DNA of 64,000 nt from Aquibium microcysteis (GTDB taxonomy: Bacteria > Pseudomonadota > Alphaproteobacteria > Rhizobiales > Rhizobiaceae). The stretch is taken from contig NZ_CP061080.1 of assembly GCF_014495845.1 (NCBI RefSeq), forward strand, positions 857,001 to 921,000, given 5' to 3'. The notes beneath the pieces are model-generated. The model worked only from the letters and a program-made list of their open reading frames with translations, was not told where the DNA came from and did not search any database. Of the stretch, positions 27,563 through 35,945 are shown piece by piece. The translations under genes were made by a program, and so were the position numbers. How positions within the stretch are numbered: position 1 is the stretch's first letter; each line of letters starts with the position of its first letter.

Positions 27563-27819
27563 AGTTCGACCTCGACAAGATGAACAACGCCAACCCGGAC
27601 GCCGTCGCTCAGGCCGCCATCCAAGTCATCGACCGGGTGCAAGACGGACGCCCGGAGGTGCAAGTCCTCGGGCTTGGAGCGGCCTACCTCGCGTTCTGCA
27701 GGTGCGTCGGCGTGGAGCCGGCAGAGGCGTTCCGGGCGGCCACGAACATGGTCGCCACGAAGCACCGGGACAATCACGGCTTCCGCACGCTCGGCCTCTA
27801 CGTGGAGAACGAGCTGTGA
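27559..27819 (+). CDS. Hypothetical phage protein
   Basis: 86 residues, helical and neutral, beginning MKFDLDKMNNANPDAV. Not recognised. Coupled at both ends: ATGA overlap with the gene before, GTGA overlap with a small membrane-protein gene after. Spacing and codon use match the rest of the phage replication region. Confidence 0.65.
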   Translation: MKFDLDKMNNANPDAVAQAAIQVIDRVQDGRPEVQVLGLGAAYLAFCRCVGVEPAEAFRAATNMVATKHRDNHGFRTLGLYVENEL

Positions 27820-27905
27820 GTGGGCCCGACAAAGTCGCCCTCACTGGCTTCTGGGCTTCTCTGGCCCTGATAGCCCTCTTCGTCATCGGCGATTTGCTCG
27901 GATAA
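27816..27905 (+). CDS. Very small phage membrane protein
   Basis: 29 residues from GTG at 27816: a polar start (SGPDKVALTG) and one hydrophobic helix (FWASLALIALFVIGDLLG). The start overlaps the previous stop. T7-like phages carry several such one-helix peptides. Role unknown. Confidence 0.5.
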   Translation: MSGPDKVALTGFWASLALIALFVIGDLLG

Positions 27906-27908
27906 ATC

Positions 27909-27924
27909 GTCCCGGTATCAGGAC
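27909..27924 (+). promoter_or_regulatory. Phage repeat motif copy 3
   Basis: GTCCCGGTATCAGGAC, a variant of the 16-bp near-palindrome, nine bases before a small gene and about 170 bases before the SSB gene. Confidence 0.5.
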
Positions 27925-27932
27925 AAAATTCC

Positions 27933-28067
27933 ATGAACCACCACCTCGCCCACGCAATCCACCACTGGCGCAAGGGCCTGCCCCTGCCGGTGGACCTCCA
28001 CACCCGGCTCCTGAGCCTCGGCTACGACGTCGACGCCTTGGAAGCCAAGTACCCGCCCCGCGACTGA
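27933..28067 (+). CDS. Small hypothetical phage protein
   Basis: 44 residues: MNHHLAHAIHHWRKGLPLPV then DLHTRLLSLGYDVDALEAKY. His-rich start, no known domain. It fills the gap between repeat motif 3 and the SSB gene with the right spacing (27 bases to the next ATG). Confidence 0.5.
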   Translation: MNHHLAHAIHHWRKGLPLPVDLHTRLLSLGYDVDALEAKYPPRD

Positions 28068-28094
28068 CACCCAACACCTGACAAGGAGCCAACA

Positions 28095-28814
28095 ATGGCA
28101 AAAGGCAAGAAGAACCCCGACGCAGTGACCATGTTCACGCCCCGCACGGTCCTCAAGTGGCCGAAGCTCGACAAGGTCGACACCGGCACCGACAAGTTCC
28201 CCGACCCGGACGGGAGCTACAACACGCGAGCCGTCTTCGACACCCGGGAGACGCTGGTCCAGAAGTTCCTCGCGAAGCTCGACGCCATGCTCGAAGTCTC
28301 GCGCAAGCAGGCCGAGGAGAAGTTCGCCGAGCTGCCGATCAAGACCCGCAAGCAGATCGAGGCCAAGAGCGGGGGCATCGCCGCCGACCAGCCCTACTCG
28401 ATCGTCTATGACGAGGACACCGAGGAGGACACGGGCAAGGTCGAGATGCGCTTCAAGATGAAGGCGTCCGGCACCCGCAAGAAGGATGGCTCGAAGTGGA
28501 CGGCCAAGCCGGCCCTGTTCGACGCCAAGGGCAAGCCGCTCAAGAAGGGCATCGAAATCTGGGGCGGATCGGTCGCGATCATCAACGCCGAGTTCTCCCC
28601 GTACTTCGTGGTCGGCACCGGCTCCTACGGCGTCATGCGCCGCCTGAACGCGGTCCAGGTCATCGAGCTGGTCTCCAAGGGTGAGCGCACCGCCGCCTCC
28701 TACGGCTTCGAGGCTCAGGAAGGCTTCGACAGCGACGACCTGGAAGACGGCGACATCGGCGAGGGCGGCTCCTCGGACGATGCCGACGACGACGGCGACG
28801 ACACCGACTTCTAA
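28095..28814 (+). CDS. T7 gp2.5-like single-stranded DNA-binding protein
   Basis: 239 residues (T7 gp2.5 is 232). A basic OB-fold-like body is followed by a strongly acidic C-terminus (DDLEDGDIGEGG, DDADDDGDDTDF) ending in Phe, the hallmark used by gp2.5 to contact polymerase and helicase. AAGGAG lies just upstream of the ATG. It coats ssDNA during phage replication and recombination. Directly followed by endonuclease I, as in T7. Confidence 0.88.
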   Translation: MAKGKKNPDAVTMFTPRTVLKWPKLDKVDTGTDKFPDPDGSYNTRAVFDTRETLVQKFLAKLDAMLEVSRKQAEEKFAELPIKTRKQIEAKSGGIAADQPYSIVYDEDTEEDTGKVEMRFKMKASGTRKKDGSKWTAKPALFDAKGKPLKKGIEIWGGSVAIINAEFSPYFVVGTGSYGVMRRLNAVQVIELVSKGERTAASYGFEAQEGFDSDDLEDGDIGEGGSSDDADDDGDDTDF

Positions 28815-28819
28815 GGCTC

Positions 28820-29275
28820 TTGCCTAAGAAGCCGACAACGAGGCAGCGGGCGGTGGCTAACGGCTACCGCTCGGGCCTCGAAGAACGCATTGCCGAGGAG
28901 CTGGCAGCGAAGGGCATCCACGTCACCTTCGAGGGCGCGAAGGCGTACTATACGCCGCCCATCAAGACCCGCTCCTACACAACCGACTTCCCGCTTCCCA
29001 ACGGCATCTGGGTCGAGACCAAGGGCCGCTTCACGACCGACGACCGGCAGAAGCACAAGGCCATCAAGACCGAGCACCCCGACCTCGACATCCGGTTCGT
29101 CTTCTCGAACTCGAACGCCCGACTCTCCAAGGGGTCGAAGACCACCTACGGCATGTGGTGCGTCCAGTACGGGTTCCCGTTCGCCGACAAGTCGGTTCCG
29201 CAGGCGTGGCTCGACGAGCCGACCTGTTCCAAGCGCTGGGCCGCCATCGAGCGGGCCGGCCGGAAGACCTCCTGA
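28820..29275 (+). CDS. T7 gp3-like endonuclease I (Holliday-junction resolvase)
   Basis: 151 residues (T7 gp3 is 149), from a TTG at 28820 five bases after the SSB stop. The active-site pattern Glu ... Asp ... Glu-x-Lys is visible as SGLEERIAEEL, YTTDFPLPNGIWVETKGRF. It resolves branched replication intermediates and degrades host DNA in T7. Gene order SSB-endonuclease is that of T7. Confidence 0.9.
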   Translation: MPKKPTTRQRAVANGYRSGLEERIAEELAAKGIHVTFEGAKAYYTPPIKTRSYTTDFPLPNGIWVETKGRFTTDDRQKHKAIKTEHPDLDIRFVFSNSNARLSKGSKTTYGMWCVQYGFPFADKSVPQAWLDEPTCSKRWAAIERAGRKTS

Positions 29276-29348
29276 ACAACACCATCACAGGCCCGCGCCG
29301 GGGTCCCTAACGGGGCCTCGGCCATGGCCGTCCTAGAAAGGAACAAAC

Positions 29349-29639
29349 GTGAGCACCAAGAACGTCATCGCGGCCAACCGCGTCCACCCCTCCAAGACCA
29401 TGAAGCAGCTCGTCCTGGACCACCTCAAGGCCGGGAACGACGTGTCCGGGATCGAGGCCGCCGCCCTGTGGCGCTGCCGCGACCTCCCGAAGCGCATCTC
29501 CGAGCTGCGGCAGGACGGCCACCGGATCGTCCGCGAGATGCGGATGGACAGCACCGGCCAGCGGTACGCCCGCTATCGGTGGGTGTCGCCGGCCGCCACC
29601 CAGGCCCAGCAGTTCCAGGGCATCACCGCAAATGGCTGA
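29349..29639 (+). CDS. Helix-turn-helix phage protein
   Basis: 96 residues from GTG at 29349 (AAAGGAAC upstream). The stretch VSGIEAAALWRCRDLPKRISELRQDGHRI resembles a winged helix-turn-helix found in small phage proteins. May bind DNA. The next gene starts eight bases before its stop. Confidence 0.65.
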   Translation: MSTKNVIAANRVHPSKTMKQLVLDHLKAGNDVSGIEAAALWRCRDLPKRISELRQDGHRIVREMRMDSTGQRYARYRWVSPAATQAQQFQGITANG

Positions 29640-30132
29640 CATCAAGAAGACCCCGGACGGGCTGGTCGCGAAGACCCGCGCCAACCTGACGGCCCTCATC
29701 GACCGCTACGTCCCCCGCTTCACGCAGGAGGACGTCTGGGAGATGGTACGGCTTCATGAGGAGCGCGTCTTCGACCTCCTCGTCACCATCCACGAGTACC
29801 GCGAGCGCAACCAGCAGATGGCCGAGCGGATGGATGGGATGGAGAAGGAGTACTACTCGCAGGTTCGCATCCCGGTATCGCTCGGCACCTTCGCATCCAA
29901 GGCGACGCTGGACCCGGCCGAGATGATGAAGACGTACTCCGTCCGCTGGGCCCTCGACCGCTACGAGATGCACTACCGCATTCCCGAGTGGGAGGTGAGC
30001 CGCCTCTCCCCCAAGGAAACCCCCCACCTGTTCGAGATGGTCGGCCGGCAGTTCGAGGAGCAAGCCAAGCGCGAACTCCTGCCCAAGCTCCGCGCCGAGT
30101 ACCTCAAGCTCTACGACCACTTCCGCATCTAA
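29632..30132 (+). CDS. Hypothetical phage protein
   Basis: 166 residues, highly charged and mostly helical (LIDRYVPRFTQEDVWEMVRL, LHEERVFDLLVTIHEYRERN). No domain recognised. Sits where T7 carries gene 3.5 lysozyme, but it lacks amidase zinc ligands, so it is not that enzyme. Confidence 0.65.
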   Translation: MADIKKTPDGLVAKTRANLTALIDRYVPRFTQEDVWEMVRLHEERVFDLLVTIHEYRERNQQMAERMDGMEKEYYSQVRIPVSLGTFASKATLDPAEMMKTYSVRWALDRYEMHYRIPEWEVSRLSPKETPHLFEMVGRQFEEQAKRELLPKLRAEYLKLYDHFRI

Positions 30133-30157
30133 CCCCACCACCCAGGAGACACGACAC

Positions 30158-30430
30158 ATGAGCAGCATCATCGCCATCATCCGCGCCCTCATGGGCATCG
30201 CGCCGACCACCGACAGCGCCCTCAAGGGCATCACCAAGGCCCTCAAGGACCTCGACAAGGTGCAGGCGATCCAGACCAAGCGGATCGGCAAGACCCGCGT
30301 CGCGCACTCGAAGGCGGAAATCCGCCACCGCCGCGCCGTAGACCGCCTGACGGCACGCGAGACCGCCGCCCATGAGGAGAACGTCCGCGCCCAGCGCGTC
30401 GCCTCGAAAATCGCCGAGCTGGTGTCCTGA
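30158..30430 (+). CDS. Hypothetical phage protein, helical
   Basis: 90 residues with a hydrophobic start (SSIIAIIRALMGIAP) and a basic coiled-coil-like body (AEIRHRRAVDRLTARETAAH). AGGAGAC upstream. The stop overlaps the next ATG (TGATG). Possibly membrane-associated; a spanin- or holin-like role is conceivable but not shown. Confidence 0.6.
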   Translation: MSSIIAIIRALMGIAPTTDSALKGITKALKDLDKVQAIQTKRIGKTRVAHSKAEIRHRRAVDRLTARETAAHEENVRAQRVASKIAELVS

Positions 30431-30522
30431 TGGAGGTCTTCGGGGCCTTCATCAACCTCGCGTGGACGATCCTCGTGAGCCTCACGGTCCTCCACTACTG
30501 GAAGCGTGCGCCACGAGACTGA
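30430..30522 (+). CDS. Very small phage membrane protein
   Basis: 30 residues: MEVFGAFINLAWTILVSLTV then LHYWKRAPRD. One membrane helix with a basic tail. The start overlaps the previous stop and the 3' end overlaps the primase-helicase start by 17 bases. Compact packing supports a real gene. Confidence 0.5.
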   Translation: MEVFGAFINLAWTILVSLTVLHYWKRAPRD

Positions 30523-32173
30523 CAGCGAGTTCGTCGGACACGAGCCATGCCCCGAGTGTGGCTCGGCCGACAACCTCGCACGGTACACTGACGGCCACGG
30601 CTATTGCTTCGGCTGCGAGCACTACGAGCCCGGCGACGGGCAACCCCCCAGCACAGAGCGGAAGGACTACAAACGAGTGACCGGATTGATCCCGGTCGGC
30701 TCCCCGCAAGCGTTCCCTAAGCGAGGACTGACCGAGGAAACCTGCGCGAAGTGGGGGTATACCGCCTCCGAGTTCAACGGCAACGGCGTGCAGGTTGCGA
30801 ACTATCGGGAGCCCTCTGGCGGCGCAGTCGTCGCCCAGAAGCTCCGGTTCAAGAACAAGGACTTCAAGTTCCTCGGGGAGCCCAAGCAAGCCGGCCTCTA
30901 CGGGCAATGGCTGTGGCGCGATGGCGGCCGAAGGGTCGTCATCACCGAGGGAGAGATCGACGCCCTGTCGGTCTCGCAGGTGCAGAGCCACAAGTGGCCC
31001 GTCGTCTCCGTGAAGAACGGGGCGCAGGGTGCCCACAAGTGCCTCCGCGACCAGCTCCAGTGGCTCCTCTTGTTCGAGGAAGTCGTCCTCATGTTCGACG
31101 ACGACAAGCCGGGCCGAGAGGCCGCCGAGAAGTGCGCCATGCTGTTCCCTCCGGGGCGCTGCAAGATCGCGCGGATCGACGGCCACAAGGACGCCAACGA
31201 GGCGCTGGTGGCGGGCGAGGGGTCCAAGATCGTCGACGCCATCTTCGGGGCCAAGTCGTTCCGACCGGACGGCGTCGTCACGATCAGCGACGTGAAGGAA
31301 GAGGCGCTGACGCCCACGGAAATGGGCCTGCCGTGGTTCGGGGATACCCTGAGCTACGAGCTGTACGGTCGGCGGCTCGGCGAGATCATCGCCATAGGGG
31401 CCGGCACGGGTGTCGGCAAGACCGAGTTCCTCGCGAAGCAAATCCACTACGACCTGACGATCCTCAACGAGCCGGTCGCTGTCTTCCTTCTGGAGCAGCG
31501 CCCGCACGAGACCGTCAAGCGCCTCGCCAGCACCCACGCGGGGAAGCAGTTCCACGTCCCCAACCGGGACCCGGACAACCCCCTGTGGACCCCGTCAGAG
31601 CTGCGCGAGGCGATCGAGGAGATCGAGCACCACAGGCTGTTCCTCTACGACAGCTTCGGGGCCACCGATTGGGACATCATCAAGACCACGATCCGCCACC
31701 TCGCACATGCCGAGGGGGTCCGGCTCTTCTACCTCGACCACCTCACGGCGCTCGCCGCCGCCGAGGATGACGAGCGAACGGGGCTGGAGCGGATCATGTC
31801 CGAGATGGGCGCTCTCGTGCAGGAGCTGAACATCACCATCCACATGGTATCGCACCTTTCGACGCCGGACGGCACGCCCCACGAAGAGGGCGGACGGGTG
31901 ATGATCAGGCACTTCAAGGGGTCCCGAGCGATCGGCTTCTGGTGCTTCACGATGATCGGCCTCGAACGCGACCAGCAACACGAGAACCCGAACCTCCGGT
32001 GCGTGACGACCGTCCGCATCCTCAAACATCGACCAGTCGGGGCAGCGGTGGGGCAGTGCGTCTTCTACCGCTACGACGGTGAGACGGGCCGCCTCCTCGA
32101 ACTCGACAAGAACCCATTCGAGGAGAACGATGACAGCGAGAACTTCTCCGGGGAAGACGACCTTCCCTTCTAG
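30506..32173 (+). CDS. T7 gp4-like primase-helicase
   Basis: 555 residues (T7 gp4 is 566), GTG start at 30506. Zinc-binding primase domain: Cys15, Cys18, Cys34 and Cys37 in CPECGS and GYCFGC. TOPRIM region with VVITEGEIDALSV and VVLMFDDDKPGREA. Helicase domain from about 280 with Walker A GAGTGVGKTEF near 297 and FYLDHLTALA. The acidic, Phe-terminated tail (SGEDDLPF) matches the T7 helicase tail that docks the polymerase. It unwinds DNA and primes the lagging strand. Confidence 0.94.
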   Translation: MRHETDSEFVGHEPCPECGSADNLARYTDGHGYCFGCEHYEPGDGQPPSTERKDYKRVTGLIPVGSPQAFPKRGLTEETCAKWGYTASEFNGNGVQVANYREPSGGAVVAQKLRFKNKDFKFLGEPKQAGLYGQWLWRDGGRRVVITEGEIDALSVSQVQSHKWPVVSVKNGAQGAHKCLRDQLQWLLLFEEVVLMFDDDKPGREAAEKCAMLFPPGRCKIARIDGHKDANEALVAGEGSKIVDAIFGAKSFRPDGVVTISDVKEEALTPTEMGLPWFGDTLSYELYGRRLGEIIAIGAGTGVGKTEFLAKQIHYDLTILNEPVAVFLLEQRPHETVKRLASTHAGKQFHVPNRDPDNPLWTPSELREAIEEIEHHRLFLYDSFGATDWDIIKTTIRHLAHAEGVRLFYLDHLTALAAAEDDERTGLERIMSEMGALVQELNITIHMVSHLSTPDGTPHEEGGRVMIRHFKGSRAIGFWCFTMIGLERDQQHENPNLRCVTTVRILKHRPVGAAVGQCVFYRYDGETGRLLELDKNPFEENDDSENFSGEDDLPF

Positions 32174-32327
32174 CCTGCTCCGCGCCCAGCGCGAGGCCGA
32201 CCAAGACCTTGGCGCTCTCCCCCACCGGGACCGGGGCGTCAAGGCGGCCCTCATCCGCCAGAGCATCAACAAGCGAGCGGCCTCCCTCCGGAGGTCGTTT
32301 CGCGTTCTGGACGGGGGCCTGACCTGA
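32130..32327 (+). CDS. Small phage protein between helicase and polymerase genes
   Basis: 65 residues from ATG at 32130, with AGGAG four bases upstream. It overlaps the helicase 3' end by 44 bases. Basic, e.g. AALIRQSINKRAASLRRSFR. Unrecognised. Its TGA (32325-32327) overlaps the CTG at 32324 proposed as the polymerase start, so it may feed ribosomes into that gene. Confidence 0.6.
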   Translation: MTARTSPGKTTFPSSLLRAQREADQDLGALPHRDRGVKAALIRQSINKRAASLRRSFRVLDGGLT

Positions 32328-34372
32328 TCCGTCTAGTCTTCGACATCGAGACTGACGGGCTCCTGGACCAGCTCACCAAGGTCCACTCACTGGTCATCAA
32401 GGACGTTGCCGCCGGCAAGCTCTACTCGGCCACCGACCACCCCGACTACGCCTCTCTGGACCCGGACGTGGCCCTCATCAGCATCGCAGAGGGTCTCCGG
32501 ATGCTCTACGAGGCCGACGAGCTGATCGGCCACAACATCATCAAGTTCGACGTGCCGGCGCTCCAGAAGGTCTTCCCGTGGTTCAAGCCTCGGGCGGCCC
32601 TCCTCGACACCCTCGTCCTCTCGCGGCTCATCTGGCCCGAGATCAAGAAGACGCAGGACCCCACGCTGGTGAAGCGCGGGAAGCTCCCGAAGCACCTCGT
32701 CGGCTCCTACGGCCTCGAAGCCTTCGGGTGCCGCCTGGGAGAGTGGAAGGGCGACTACTCCGCGATCATGAAGGCGCAGGGCAAGGACCCCTGGGCCGCG
32801 TGGAACCCGGACATGCAGGAGTATTGCGAGCAGGACGTTCGCGTGAACTTCCTCCTGTTCGACAAGCTCTGGAAGCTCTGGAAGGAGGAGGCCGCGCCGT
32901 TCTCCGACCGCTCCGTCTACCTCGAAATGCGCGTTGCGCAGATCGTGGCGCGGCAAGAGGTCTGGGGCTTCGCCTTCGACCGGGAAGGGGCCGAGAAGCT
33001 CTACGTCCAGCTCATCGCCGAGCGCGAGCGGCTGGAGAAGCAGCTCCGGGCCACCTTCGCCCCTTGGCACGCCTCGGGCGGGCAGGGCGAGGTCACCAAG
33101 AGCCGCCGCGTCAAGCGCAAGGACCTGCCCCCGATCGGGTGGGAGCGGTACAAGAACGGCAAGATCAAGGTCGACAAGGAAGGCAACCCCGTCCCCCTCT
33201 ACGTGCTGGAGCACTACGAGGAAGGGGCGACCTTCTCCAAGGTCAAGGTCGTCGACTTCAACCCCGGCTCCCGCCACCATATCGCTGACCGGCTCAAGAA
33301 GCTGTTCGGCTGGGTACCGATCGAGTTCACGGAGAAGGGCGAGCCGAAGGTCGACGAAACGACCCTCTCGCAGCTCCCGTGGCCGGAAGCCAAGCTCCTC
33401 ACCGAGTACCTGACGGTCCAGAAGCGCATCGGACAGATCGCCGAGGGCAAGCAGTCGTGGCTCAAGAAGGAGCGCAACGGGCGCATCTTCGGCGGCGTGA
33501 TCACCCTCGGGGCGGTCACCCGACGCATGACGCACTCCAACCCCAACATCGCCCAGGTCCCCAAGGTCAAGGTCGATGACGACGGCAACGTCCTGTGGGG
33601 CTACGAGGGCGGCTACGGGGCCGAGTGTCGGGCGCTGTTCCGGGCCTCTCCGGGGTTCCGGCTGGTTGGCTGCGATGCCGACGCGCTGGAGCTGCGCTGC
33701 CTCGGCGGCTACATGGCCCGGTTCGACGGCGGGGCGTACATCGAGACCATCCTGCGGGGTAAGAAATCCCTCGGGACGGACATGCACACCGTCAACGCCA
33801 AGGCGCTCGGGCTCGACCCGACCAAGGCGTACGTCATCGACGGCAAGACCATGTCCGGGCGCGACATCGCCAAGGTCTGGTTCTACGCCTTCATCTACGG
33901 GGCAGGGGACTGGAAGCTCGGGGCGATACTCGGGCAGGGGAAGGCGGCGGGGACCAAATCCCGCAAGGCGTTCCTTGAGAACCTTCCGGCGCTCGGCAAG
34001 CTGGTCAAGCTGGTCAAGAAGCGGGCCTCCGGGCGCGGCTTCCTGTTCGGCCTCGACGGCGGCAAGCTGAAAGTCCGCAAGGCCCACGCAGCCCTCAATA
34101 CCCTCCTCCAGTCTGCCGGCGCGATCATCATGAAGGTCGCTCTGGTCATCCTGGACGATGACCTACAGGCGGCCGGGCTGGTCCCCGGACAGGACTACGA
34201 GTTCTGCGCCAACGTCCACGACGAGTGGCAGATCGACGTGCTCCCCGAGCATGTCCCGCTCGTCAAGCGCATCGCCGAAGACGCGATCCGCAAAGCAGGA
34301 GAAGACCTTGAGTTCAAGTGCCCACTCGCCGGAAACGCCGACGACGGGATCACCTGGAAAGACACCCACTAA
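32324..34372 (+). CDS. T7-type (family A) DNA polymerase
   Basis: 682 residues if read from CTG at 32324 (T7 gp5 is 704). No ATG, GTG or TTG lies in frame near the expected N-terminus, and IRLVFDIETDGLLDQLTKVH aligns with the start of T7 gp5, so a CTG start coupled to the preceding TGA is the best reading. The first ordinary ATG (about 32468) would remove exonuclease motif I (DIETDG). Polymerase motifs: DADALELRCLGGYMARFDGG (about 451), WFYAFIYGAGDWKLG and ANVHDEWQI (about 630). It replicates the phage genome. Confidence 0.92.
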   Translation: MIRLVFDIETDGLLDQLTKVHSLVIKDVAAGKLYSATDHPDYASLDPDVALISIAEGLRMLYEADELIGHNIIKFDVPALQKVFPWFKPRAALLDTLVLSRLIWPEIKKTQDPTLVKRGKLPKHLVGSYGLEAFGCRLGEWKGDYSAIMKAQGKDPWAAWNPDMQEYCEQDVRVNFLLFDKLWKLWKEEAAPFSDRSVYLEMRVAQIVARQEVWGFAFDREGAEKLYVQLIAERERLEKQLRATFAPWHASGGQGEVTKSRRVKRKDLPPIGWERYKNGKIKVDKEGNPVPLYVLEHYEEGATFSKVKVVDFNPGSRHHIADRLKKLFGWVPIEFTEKGEPKVDETTLSQLPWPEAKLLTEYLTVQKRIGQIAEGKQSWLKKERNGRIFGGVITLGAVTRRMTHSNPNIAQVPKVKVDDDGNVLWGYEGGYGAECRALFRASPGFRLVGCDADALELRCLGGYMARFDGGAYIETILRGKKSLGTDMHTVNAKALGLDPTKAYVIDGKTMSGRDIAKVWFYAFIYGAGDWKLGAILGQGKAAGTKSRKAFLENLPALGKLVKLVKKRASGRGFLFGLDGGKLKVRKAHAALNTLLQSAGAIIMKVALVILDDDLQAAGLVPGQDYEFCANVHDEWQIDVLPEHVPLVKRIAEDAIRKAGEDLEFKCPLAGNADDGITWKDTH

Positions 34373-34730
34373 AGAGTTTCGCCGCAACAAAGGAGCAGGC
34401 TATGTCTATGTCATCACGAACCGCGCTTGGCCGGGTTACTGCAAGGTTGGCAGATCAAGTAGTGTCGCTGCTCGGCTGCGAACATATCAAACAAGCAGCC
34501 CTCACCGGGACTTCGTTCTGCACTATCACCGATGGTTCCCCGACGCTTGTCTCGCCGAGCGACGTTTTCGAGCAGCGAGCCCCGGCCACCGGGCCCACGG
34601 AGAGTGGTTCCGCATCCACCCCGACGACGCGGCGAACCTCCTCGACCGCCTCGCGAACGATCTTCGACGAGAGCGAGTGGGCGGCGCACCTGCGCAACAC
34701 GTACGGCATCCCGCTGGCGATCGAGCCTGA
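34308..34730 (+). CDS. GIY-YIG / T5orf172-like nuclease-domain protein
   Basis: About 140 residues. GYVYVITNRAWPGYCKVGRS then VAARLRTYQTSSPHR is a GIY-YIG-type (T5orf172) core; a Glu follows in HGEWFRIHPDD. No ATG fits. TTG at 34308 has AGGAG six bases upstream and is the chosen start, overlapping the polymerase gene by 65 bases. A second frame just beyond (TYGIPLAIEPETARETFGPL) also looks protein-like up to the IS end, so a frameshift or a second truncated gene is possible. Phage homing-type nucleases often sit beside polymerase genes. Confidence 0.6.
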   Translation: MSSSAHSPETPTTGSPGKTPTKEFRRNKGAGYVYVITNRAWPGYCKVGRSSSVAARLRTYQTSSPHRDFVLHYHRWFPDACLAERRFRAASPGHRAHGEWFRIHPDDAANLLDRLANDLRRERVGGAPAQHVRHPAGDRA

Positions 34731-34797
34731 GACCGCACGGGAGACCTTCGGGCCTCTGGAGGCGTACTGGCCTGCTGCCGGTTTTTCGGACACGAGG

Positions 34798-35658
34798 TTA
34801 AGCTAACATAGCTTGTTCCTCGAACTCGACGGGGCTCAGGTATCCCAGTGTCGAGTGCCGTCGCCGAGGGTTGTAGAAGCGCTCGATGTAGTCGAACACG
34901 TCGGCCCTGGCGTCATCTCTCGTCCTGTAGACCTTGCGTGCCGTGCGCTCGGTTTTCAGCGACGAGAAGAAGCTTTCCATCGCAGCATTGTCCCAGACGT
35001 TACCCGACCGGCTCATCGAACACGTGATGCCGTGGTCGGCCATCAGGCGCTGGAACTGCTCGCTGGTGTATTGCGATCCCTGGTCGGAGTGGTGCAGCAG
35101 GCTGTCCGGCTTGCCTCGGCGCCAGATCGCCATGATGAGGGCGTCTGTGACGAGCTGCGCCGTCATCTCCGCCTTCATCGCCCAGCCGACGACGCGCCGA
35201 GAGAAGAGGTCGACGACGGCGGCAACGTAGAGCCATCCTTTGGCGGTCCAGATGTAGGTGAAGTCGGCTACCCACTTCTGGTTCGGCGCCGACGCTTCGA
35301 AGGCGCGGTCGAGGAGGTTGCCGGACACTGTTGCTCGCTCGCCGGTGTCCTTTGGCAACCCACGGCGCCGCGGCCGGGCACGCAACCCGTTCTCCCGCAT
35401 GAGCCGCTCGACACGATGAAGGCCACAGGAAAGACCCTCGGCCAGAACGTCGCGCCAGACCCGCCGGGCGCCATAGGTGCGGTCGCTGTTCTTGAAGCTG
35501 CGGTCGATCCGGGAGATGAGAACCTCATCGTCCCGAGCGCGAGCGCTGGGGCTGCGTTTGAGCCAGGCATGGAAGCCCGAGCGGGAGACATCCAGCGCCT
35601 CGCACAGCCATGCCACCGGCCAGACGTTCCGGTGCTTCGCGATGAAAGCGAACCTCAT
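34798..35658 (-). CDS. IS3-family transposase OrfB (DDE integrase domain)
   Basis: 286 residues. The rve core reads NQKWVADFTYIWTAKGWLYV (first Asp), HHSDQGSQYTSEQF (second Asp) and NAAMESFFSSLKTE (Glu), followed by NPRRRHSTLGYLSPVEF. Intact catalytic triad. It overlaps orfA by four bases; a fused OrfAB made by -1 frameshifting is the usual active transposase. Confidence 0.93.
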   Translation of the reverse strand: MRFAFIAKHRNVWPVAWLCEALDVSRSGFHAWLKRSPSARARDDEVLISRIDRSFKNSDRTYGARRVWRDVLAEGLSCGLHRVERLMRENGLRARPRRRGLPKDTGERATVSGNLLDRAFEASAPNQKWVADFTYIWTAKGWLYVAAVVDLFSRRVVGWAMKAEMTAQLVTDALIMAIWRRGKPDSLLHHSDQGSQYTSEQFQRLMADHGITCSMSRSGNVWDNAAMESFFSSLKTERTARKVYRTRDDARADVFDYIERFYNPRRRHSTLGYLSPVEFEEQAMLA

Positions 35659-35945
35659 GTCACTTCCCTCGCGAAGTAGGCTGCGGCCTTTTTTAGGATG
35701 TCGCGCTCCGCCTTCAGCTTCGCCACTTCCTTGCGCAGCCGGTCAATCTCCTGCTGCTCCGGCTTCATCTGCCCATGGCCGGGAAAGGCATGCTGCGGAT
35801 CGGTCGACAGCTCGCGCACCCATTTGCGCAACACATTCTCATGGAGATCCAGATCGCGGGCAGCCTGGGCAACAGCAACGCCCCGATCCCTCACCAGCCT
35901 AACCGCCTCGAGCTTGAACTCGCGGCTGAACTTCCTTCGTTGCAT
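35655..35945 (-). CDS. IS3-family transposase OrfA (HTH)
   Basis: 96 residues from ATG at 35945 (MQRRKFSREFKLEAVRLV). Helix-turn-helix (VAVAQAARDLDLHENVLRKW) plus a leucine-zipper-like helix (IDRLRKEVAKLKAERDILKK). Near its end the minus strand reads A_AAA_AAG (35694-35688), the classic -1 slippery heptamer, in the correct frame to fuse orfA to orfB. Confidence 0.9.
   Translation of the reverse strand: MQRRKFSREFKLEAVRLVRDRGVAVAQAARDLDLHENVLRKWVRELSTDPQHAFPGHGQMKPEQQEIDRLRKEVAKLKAERDILKKAAAYFAREVT

Noticed and set aside
34318..34806. 162-codon frame over the polymerase end and GIY-YIG gene
   Set aside because: Its first part is a Ser/Thr/Arg-rich shadow. Only the last 35 or so codons look real and are noted with the GIY-YIG entry.
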